NCBI GenBank assembly: GCA_903825645.1
Contig: CAIKBL010000081.1
Location: forward strand, 40,403-104,402
Source of the DNA: an uncultured Pseudomonadota bacterium
GTDB taxonomy: Bacteria > Pseudomonadota > Gammaproteobacteria > Ga0077536
Direction of reading: 5' to 3'
DNA: 64,000 nt
Each line of letters starts with the position of its first letter. The stretch's first letter is position 1. The position numbers were made by a program, and so were the translations under genes. This document shows, in pieces, positions 57,632-64,000 of this stretch. The notes beneath the pieces were generated by a model that had not been told where the DNA came from, searched no databases, and was given only the letters and a program-made list of their open reading frames with translations.

Positions 57632-58621
57632 GTGGAATACCAACGCACCGCTGACGACAAGAGAGGCTATTCCTTGGCTAACCCGCATAACGCCGCCGAT
57701 CTGGCGATCACGCTACCCGTCCTTCCCGTCGATCGCAGCTTCGACGCCGTCTATGCCGCGCCGGTAGAGATCTCGCCGCTGATACGCCGGGTACTCGCCC
57801 GCAATCCTAGCCCGTTCACGTTCCATGGCACCGGAACTTACATTATCGGGCGAGGTCGGGTGGCCGTCATTGATCCAGGGCCACTGATTGACGAACACAT
57901 CCAGGCACTCCAGCGTGCCCTCGAAGGCGAGACGGTGACTCATATCCTGATCACCCACACCCATTCCGACCATTCACCGGCAGCCGCGCCGCTCAAAGCC
58001 ACCACCGGGGCCCGTACCTATGGTTTCGGTCCACATGGTGCTGGCAAAAAGATCGACGGGATCGCCGTAGAAGAAGGCGGCGACATGGGCTTTTTGCCCG
58101 ACATAACCGTCCGCGACGGTGCCCTCATTGAGGGCGACGGCTGGTCAGTCGAGGCGGTGTATACCCCGGGGCACACCTCCAACCATCTCTGTTTCGGGTT
58201 GCGCGAAGAGCGAGCGCTGTTTACCGGAGACCATGTGATGGGCTGGTCGACGACTGTCATCGTCCCGCCGGATGGCGACATGGCCCAGTACTTCGACAGC
58301 CTAAATCGACTGCTGCTGCGCGAAGACCAGCGTTATTACCCAACCCACGGCAACCCAATCGACGCGCCGGCCCATTTTGTGCGACAACTCATCGCGCACC
58401 GACATGCCCGGGAACGTCAGATTGAAGCCTGCATGACCGCGGGCTTGGAGCGCATCCAAGACATGGTTCCGGTCATTTACTCGGAAATCGACTCACGGAT
58501 GCATCCGGCTGCGGCTCTCTCTGTTCAGGCACACCTTGAGCACATGTCAGCCACCGGGCGTTGCCGCATTCAAGCCGATTCCAGAGGCGAAAAACGCTTT
58601 CGCCCCGTATTCCCGACTTAA
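57632..58621 (+). CDS. MBL-fold metallo-hydrolase
   Basis: THILITHTHSDHSPAAAPLK; YTPGHTSNHLCFGLREERALFTGDHVMGWST. Confidence 0.92.
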   Translation: MEYQRTADDKRGYSLANPHNAADLAITLPVLPVDRSFDAVYAAPVEISPLIRRVLARNPSPFTFHGTGTYIIGRGRVAVIDPGPLIDEHIQALQRALEGETVTHILITHTHSDHSPAAAPLKATTGARTYGFGPHGAGKKIDGIAVEEGGDMGFLPDITVRDGALIEGDGWSVEAVYTPGHTSNHLCFGLREERALFTGDHVMGWSTTVIVPPDGDMAQYFDSLNRLLLREDQRYYPTHGNPIDAPAHFVRQLIAHRHARERQIEACMTAGLERIQDMVPVIYSEIDSRMHPAAALSVQAHLEHMSATGRCRIQADSRGEKRFRPVFPT

Positions 58622-58644
58622 TCAGGGGACGGGAACGAGCCCCT

Positions 58645-59538
58645 TTAGGTTAACGAGGCCCGGTAGATACTCTCGATAGCCGCATTCAGTGATTGATCGA
58701 ATTCAGCGTCCGACTGCCCGGCGGTCAAGCCCTCGGACAAGGCGCGCGAGAAGCTCGCAATAACCCCATGGTTGCGCGCCAATCGGGCATTCGCCTCGGC
58801 GCGCGCATAACCGCCCGAAAGGGCGACGACCCGCACTACGCGCGGATGCGCGACGCAGGCCTGGTAGTCACCGTCCACCTCCGGCAGCGTCAGCTTCAGC
58901 ATCACTGCCTGATGGGCTCCCAGAGCATCGAGCGACTCGAGAAGGGCGGCCTTTAGCAGCGTTTCGGCTTTCTGCTTGTCCGGGCAGTGAATGTCGACTT
59001 CCGGTTCAATAATCGGCACAAGGCCTGCGGCAATAATCTGCCGACCAACCTCAAACTGCTGCTGGACCACCGCACGGATCCCCTCGGCATTCGCTTGTTT
59101 AATCACCGAGCGCATCTTGGTACCAAAAATGCCCTTGCTCTTTGCCTTGGCAAGGAGGTTGTCGAGCCCAGGATTAGGCTTCATGAGCTGCACCCCATTG
59201 GCTTCGTCAGCCAATCCCTTATCAATCTTGAGAAAGGGCACAACCCGTTTGACGTTCCAGAGATAATCAGCGGTAGCTCGTCCTTCGACTTGCCGATCCA
59301 TGGTGTTCTCGAAAAGAATTGCGCCGAGTACCCGATCGCCGTTAAAACTTGGCGCCGTCATGATTCGCGTACGCATCTGGTGGACCACCACGTACATACC
59401 CTCTTCGTCCGACCAGGCATCCGCACCGACACCATACAAGGCAAGTGCCTTCGGCGTGCTGCCGCCGCTCTGATCAAGGGCTGCAATAAAACCAGGTTGC
59501 GTCAGCATTTTCTGCATCTGTTGTTCGAAGGTATTCAT
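58645..59538 (-). CDS. Fructose-bisphosphate aldolase class I
   Basis: [72 protein letters not shown]. Confidence 0.93.
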   Translation of the reverse strand: MNTFEQQMQKMLTQPGFIAALDQSGGSTPKALALYGVGADAWSDEEGMYVVVHQMRTRIMTAPSFNGDRVLGAILFENTMDRQVEGRATADYLWNVKRVVPFLKIDKGLADEANGVQLMKPNPGLDNLLAKAKSKGIFGTKMRSVIKQANAEGIRAVVQQQFEVGRQIIAAGLVPIIEPEVDIHCPDKQKAETLLKAALLESLDALGAHQAVMLKLTLPEVDGDYQACVAHPRVVRVVALSGGYARAEANARLARNHGVIASFSRALSEGLTAGQSDAEFDQSLNAAIESIYRASLT

Positions 59539-59650
59539 CGGATTCCTCGTCGCTGTCAGGGGAGTTGCGGTCATCAGGGAGTGTCCGCGCATTCTACCGC
59601 AAACTGCCCCGCGGGTTGAGGCGTGATTGCCGGCAGGGGTCCATGCCGAG

Positions 59651-60292
59651 TCACCCTAAAGCTAGTCGCGGGAGGACAATCGAGCTGCAACCCACGCCCC
59701 CGTAGCTGACATATTCACCGCAGACGAAGCGGTACGCGGCAAGCGCACACAGAGCGCCATCGAGCTCATCGATGTTGCTCAACGCTGCGGTATCCACACC
59801 TGCGCCCTCGAGCAAGCGTCTGCGAACCTGCCGCTTCTCCCGCGCCGACACGGGCTCGCCCGCAAGCGCACAGGCGATGCCATGCGGGTATGTCTCAAAG
59901 CAGAGACGCGACTGTTCGAGGGGCGCTTGACCATCGAACAGCGCATAACTCTCCTGCAGGACGGCGAACAATTCTTCCCCACACAACATCCAGCCAAAGT
60001 AGTTTTTTGGATGCATGCGCGCTGCCACGCGGGTCGGACTGGCGAAGCAGCTGATCCCTGCCTGCATGAGTGCACGTTCGGATGGCCGAGCCCTACCGTC
60101 TTCGCTCCAGCCACTCGGCGCGTCGACCCCAACAACCTGCGCGCCCTGCGCCTGACACCAACGGACAATCTCGACGGCCTCGCGGCTGGCGAAATTCGCC
60201 TGGTACGCCCCGTTTCGAAACACCACCGCATGGAAGCCCTTGCGCGCGCCACCGACGTCGATCCCGGCGGTTAAAATAGTTCCGCTCGGCAT
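59651..60292 (-). CDS. DUF429 family protein
   Basis: [50 protein letters not shown]; overlaps next start. Confidence 0.78.
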   Translation of the reverse strand: MPSGTILTAGIDVGGARKGFHAVVFRNGAYQANFASREAVEIVRWCQAQGAQVVGVDAPSGWSEDGRARPSERALMQAGISCFASPTRVAARMHPKNYFGWMLCGEELFAVLQESYALFDGQAPLEQSRLCFETYPHGIACALAGEPVSAREKRQVRRRLLEGAGVDTAALSNIDELDGALCALAAYRFVCGEYVSYGGVGCSSIVLPRLALG

Positions 60293-60522
60293 CAACTGCC
60301 CGGCAGGCCTTCTATAAACCAAATCTCCACTTTCTGGCGCGCCCAAGGCGTACGCCGCAAGAAAAAAAGACTTGATTTGAGCGAGGGATCAAACTGAAAA
60401 CAACGGACCGGGATACGCCGCGCCATTTCTGGCCATCCGTGGCGTTCGATTAGAACTTTCAGCATCTTCTCAAGGGTGACGCCGTGAAGCGGGTCGCGTG
60501 ATGGTCGGGGAGCGTTTGACAT
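60292..60522 (-). CDS. VF530-family (DUF2132) DNA-binding protein
   Basis: DPLHGVTLEKMLKVLIERHGWPEMARRIPVRCFQFDPSLKSSLFFLRRTPWARQKVEIWFI. Confidence 0.88.
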   Translation of the reverse strand: MSNAPRPSRDPLHGVTLEKMLKVLIERHGWPEMARRIPVRCFQFDPSLKSSLFFLRRTPWARQKVEIWFIEGLPGS

Positions 60523-60614
60523 GGCACCTAAACAGAGTTCCTAGCAACGAGAAAAAATTAGCTCATAAAATACCGATTCCTCGCTGGCGATCTGCTGCCG
60601 ACGAGAAACCGGTA

Positions 60615-61192
60615 TCAAATACTATGCGCTTTTTTGGGGAGGGCGACGATGGCGTCGCCGCGAGAGTCGTCGGATTTTCCCCGAGATGATGTTCGGTAGG
60701 CGGCCAGCGCACTGACCGTGAACGTGGGATTAAGACCGCCCCAAGTCGGAATCAGGCTTGAACCGGCGATGAACAGATTGGACACGTCTTGGCACTGTCC
60801 AAAGTCGTCCGTCATTGACTTGGCTTTGGACCGTCCCCTGACGGTCCCGCCGAGGGTGTGCATCGACGCCCGTCCGCTGCCTTGAAAATCTGCTTGCTCT
60901 GGCTACTCTGGCTTCCCAGCAGCGCACGCTATCCGGCGCAATCGTGTACAACATGCGCAGGCGGCAAACAGTGCTGATCTTTACGTTCGCTGAGTGCCAG
61001 TCGATTTTTGGGTACTGGCAAGCCTTCGCCCACAGAGGTCATGGTCGCGAGACTGACGAGATCAGCCATGCCTTGACCAGAGCCAGCCTCCCAAATGAAC
61101 ACCTGCTTCCCTGCCTCGGCTAATTTCGCCTCGAGCAGGCTACCCGCCGCGCCCGATCCCACCGTGACAGCATCGACCATTGATGGCTTCAT
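60615..61192 (-). pseudogene. GMC-family oxidoreductase remnant (N- and C-terminal ends only, internal deletion)
   Basis: N-terminal VDAVTVGSGAAGSLLEAKLAEAGKQVFIWEAG (FAD motif) and C-terminal VSNLFIAGSSLIPTWGGLNPTFTVSALAAYRT, in different frames and only ~190 codons in all. Confidence 0.8.
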
Positions 61193-61755
61193 GACATCAC
61201 CACGGCGTCAGGGGCAGCATATGCTCTTGGGAAGGTAGATTAGGTTTGGCGAAACCTTCCGTCGTCCCGGAGAAAACATCCATTGCATCATTCCGTGTGG
61301 CGAAATAAAAAAGCGGCGCTGGAAGCGCTGAGCCAGTGTACGGGCGCCTTTTATCCCATGTCACCCACGTTCAGGGCCTGCTGCACTTTTCCCAACGCAT
61401 GAAATGATTGCTGACATCGCACGAAGGACAAGCTATCCAATGCCGCCAGACTCTGCTTGCATAAATCCATATAAGACATCGAGAAGTCGAATTAGCGCAA
61501 CATCAGATATGAAGTCGCACTAACTAGCTGCGCGCCTACAAAATGTGCTATTCCAGCTGTAGCTGCATCCAGTAGCAGAACGTCGTCGAGAGCCTCGAGA
61601 TTCGCACCCTCGGCGATGCCAAGAATACAGAAGGGTTGCGCTTGCGCGTAGGCTTGACTTGGACCGATCCCGTCAAGAGAACCGGCAACCGAAAGCGTCG
61701 CTAATCCAATCTCCGCCAGTTAGGGAAATTCGCGGCGTGTATTGCTCCTGACCAT
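61189..61755 (-). pseudogene. Decayed Tat-signal protein, probably gluconate 2-dehydrogenase subunit 3-like partner of the GMC remnant
   Basis: One frame from ATG 61755 (MVRSNTRREFP*LAEIGLATLSVAGSLDG...) to a TGA overlapping the GMC ATG; in-frame stops at 61720, 61492, 61351, 61288 and 61240. Confidence 0.65.
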
Positions 61756-62188
61756 CAATACATCTTCTTTCGCGTTGGGAAGTTCTTAGTTGAACTGCGA
61801 ATTAAGAAAAAAATCACAACAATTTTTGGCTAACGGACGGACACGCAAAAATTCGCCAAATTCGAACGATCCTAGGCTTCTTATCACAAATTTCCATCGC
61901 CACGCGCGCCGTTTTGCCGGATCCGCTTGGTGGATGGGTTGCCTTTTCCATATCCGGAAATTTTCTCGCGAGCAAGGACGATAATAGGCGAAACGACCGC
62001 GCTGAGTAACGCCTTGCACCACCGTCAGCAGTACGGTGATCGGGAGGGAGACCATTGCGTGTAAAAAAGTGTGACGAGCGATTATACGAGGGACTGGCTA
62101 TGCCATGATCAGTACCTAAAGTCGTGCCACAGGGGTACTGTCCAAGACACTGACGCCGTGCGGCACGCTACCAATGGAGTAGCAGCAA

Positions 62189-64000
62189 ATGATGACTAGA
62201 GGATTCGACAACAAGCGTAGTCTTAACTTCGCTGCAGTTGTATTAGGCGCTTTCATGACCCAAACGTCTCCCGCGACCGGCGTCGCCACCTTCGCGGGCG
62301 ATGCGCAACACACCGCTAATTATAGCAGCGCTGGGGGTGCTCAAATCCTGAACAGAATTCTGTGGCGAGCGCCAGTCGACACCACCAATTCGATTACACA
62401 CGCCCATTACGGTGCACCATTAGTCACGGCGGCCAATACCGTCATTGTCCCGGTCCTGATTTCGAAGACTGGTTTCAGGCTTGATGTCTATCAAGACAGC
62501 GCGAACCTTTCGGGCACGGTGAGTTCATCCTATAGCTTAGCCACAGACTATGTCATGCCGAGCCATAACTGGATCCCCGTCTATCAACCCGTTCTGGCAA
62601 CCATTCCCGTCACGGGGAGCGCTCCCATTACCCGACTGTACTTTCCTGGAGCGGGTGGGACGATGCTCTACATTGATAATCCCGATCAGAAGCCCGCCGC
62701 CCAGGCGATCCATCGGCTAGCTTTCTACCCGTCATCCAACACAACGAGTTTCAACTCTTCGGTGTTCGTAAACACACCGACCACCGCCGATACCTATGGC
62801 AATATTTATTTCGGGTTCCGTGTGCAAGGAACAGCTCCGCCGCCGCTGAGCACCACACAGAGCGGCTTTGCCCGAATCGCACCCGATGGAACCGCAAGTT
62901 ACATCCTTGCAGGTAATGCGGCTGGTGACACGCTGATTTCTCGTGACTCGCACAACGCAGCACCAACGCTGAGCCAGGATCAGGCGACCTTATATGTGCC
63001 CGTAAAGTCGGCAAGTAGCAAGGAAGACTACGCTTACTTGTTAGGCCTGGACACTGGAAATCCATCGCCCGGGTCGGGGACCGGAAAGCTTGGCGCCAAG
63101 TACAAGGTGTTGCTGAAAGATCCTCGGAACTCCAGCTATGGCGCAAAAGTCCTCGACGATAGCACCGCGTCCCCGACAGTCGCCCCGGATGCGGATGGGT
63201 CGGTCTTTTTCGGTATCTACGCCAACCCCGACAATGGATCTCGCGGATTCATGTTGCATTTTGACAGCAAACTGGCGAAGACCTATACCCCGGGAGGTTT
63301 TGGATGGGACTACACGTCGGGAATCGTCCCGGCGTCAATGGTCACGGGGTATGCCGGTACGTCGTCTTATCTGCTTTTCTCGAAGTACAACAACTATGCG
63401 GGAGCCGGCGACGGTAACGGTATCAACCGGTTCGCATTGCTTGATCCGACCACAACCCAGGTTGATCCTCATAGCTCAGCTGCCGGTTTACTCGAAATGC
63501 GGGAAGTGTTGTCCGCAGTGGGCCCAACGGCGGATACCAGATATCTTTCCAACACCTATCCGTACGCCCGCCGCGAATGGTGCATCAACAGTCCAGCCAT
63601 TGATCTGATTACCAACAGCATTTTTACGCCCAACGAGGATGGCAGCATTTACCGATGGGATCTGCGGACCAATTCACTCGCTCAAGCAATTAATCTTGGC
63701 TCCGGCATCGGCGAACCTTATGTTCCCACCATCATCGGTCCTGGCGGCATCGTGTACACGATGAACGGGGGAACATTGTTCGCCCTCGGCGCCGCGAGCA
63801 CCAATGCGATGAGCCTAAATGCTTCGGTGCCAGATGTGCGGGCAGCGGTGAAAGGGCCTTTTACACTGACTGTACAGATTCAATCGGTACCCTCCAACGC
63901 TTCGGTTGTTTTTACCGATAACTACACGGGGTTCTCTACGACGGCAAAGACGATTACTTCTCAACTCAGTTCCGTAAACGTCACGACTAATGCCGTGTCG
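62189..64000 (+). CDS. Large putative secreted beta-rich protein, 5' part (open to window end, 604 codons)
   Basis: MMTRGFDNKRSLNFAAVVLGAFMTQTSPATGVATFAGDAQHTANYSSAGG... with repeated DGSVFFGIYAN / DGSIYRWDLRTNS / GGIVYTMNGGTLFALGA blade-like segments; missing from ORF track because no stop lies in the window. Confidence 0.75.
   Translation, partial: MMTRGFDNKRSLNFAAVVLGAFMTQTSPATGVATFAGDAQHTANYSSAGGAQILNRILWRAPVDTTNSITHAHYGAPLVTAANTVIVPVLISKTGFRLDVYQDSANLSGTVSSSYSLATDYVMPSHNWIPVYQPVLATIPVTGSAPITRLYFPGAGGTMLYIDNPDQKPAAQAIHRLAFYPSSNTTSFNSSVFVNTPTTADTYGNIYFGFRVQGTAPPPLSTTQSGFARIAPDGTASYILAGNAAGDTLISRDSHNAAPTLSQDQATLYVPVKSASSKEDYAYLLGLDTGNPSPGSGTGKLGAKYKVLLKDPRNSSYGAKVLDDSTASPTVAPDADGSVFFGIYANPDNGSRGFMLHFDSKLAKTYTPGGFGWDYTSGIVPASMVTGYAGTSSYLLFSKYNNYAGAGDGNGINRFALLDPTTTQVDPHSSAAGLLEMREVLSAVGPTADTRYLSNTYPYARREWCINSPAIDLITNSIFTPNEDGSIYRWDLRTNSLAQAINLGSGIGEPYVPTIIGPGGIVYTMNGGTLFALGAASTNAMSLNASVPDVRAAVKGPFTLTVQIQSVPSNASVVFTDNYTGFSTTAKTITSQLSSVNVTTNAVS

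Overview
This 64-kb window is a chromosomal segment of a GC-rich, probably gammaproteobacterial genome. It opens with a conserved housekeeping block on the minus strand (alr-dnaB-rplI-DUF2232-rpsR-rpsF-rlmB-rnr) next to a tRNA-Leu(CAG). After that come uppP, cysJI with two YeeE/YedE-like proteins, a ferritin-like protein, a PlsC+GNAT acyltransferase fusion, an FrhB-like Fe-S protein, serA/serC, greB, a thiolase-like enzyme, several PPOX and LLM (F420/FMN-type) oxidoreductases, yebC, hslO, a PLD-type cardiolipin synthase, a TPP enzyme and CoA transferase, an MCE/Mla-type lipid transport operon, folE, an HlyD-ABC-FtsX export operon, a DEAD-box helicase, a class I aldolase, decayed oxidoreductase genes, and the 5' part of a large secreted protein that runs off the window. 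The strongest unusual signal is a GrdB/PrdB-like reductase at 35656..36549. It has one in-frame TGA in a UPVC motif, followed at once by a 12-position stem-loop resembling a bacterial SECIS, so it is a candidate selenoprotein missed by standard ORF calling. It is tightly linked to a HIT protein and an LLM oxidoreductase. Other notable signals: a secreted protein with three 53-aa ten-cysteine repeats; a GGDEF gene split exactly at an A AAA AAA slippery heptamer; a C12 tract that puts cysJ out of frame with its best start; a G10 tract inside rnr; and a pseudogene with five in-frame stops but no frameshift next to a decayed GMC oxidoreductase. All family calls come from reading the sequence; no database search was run.
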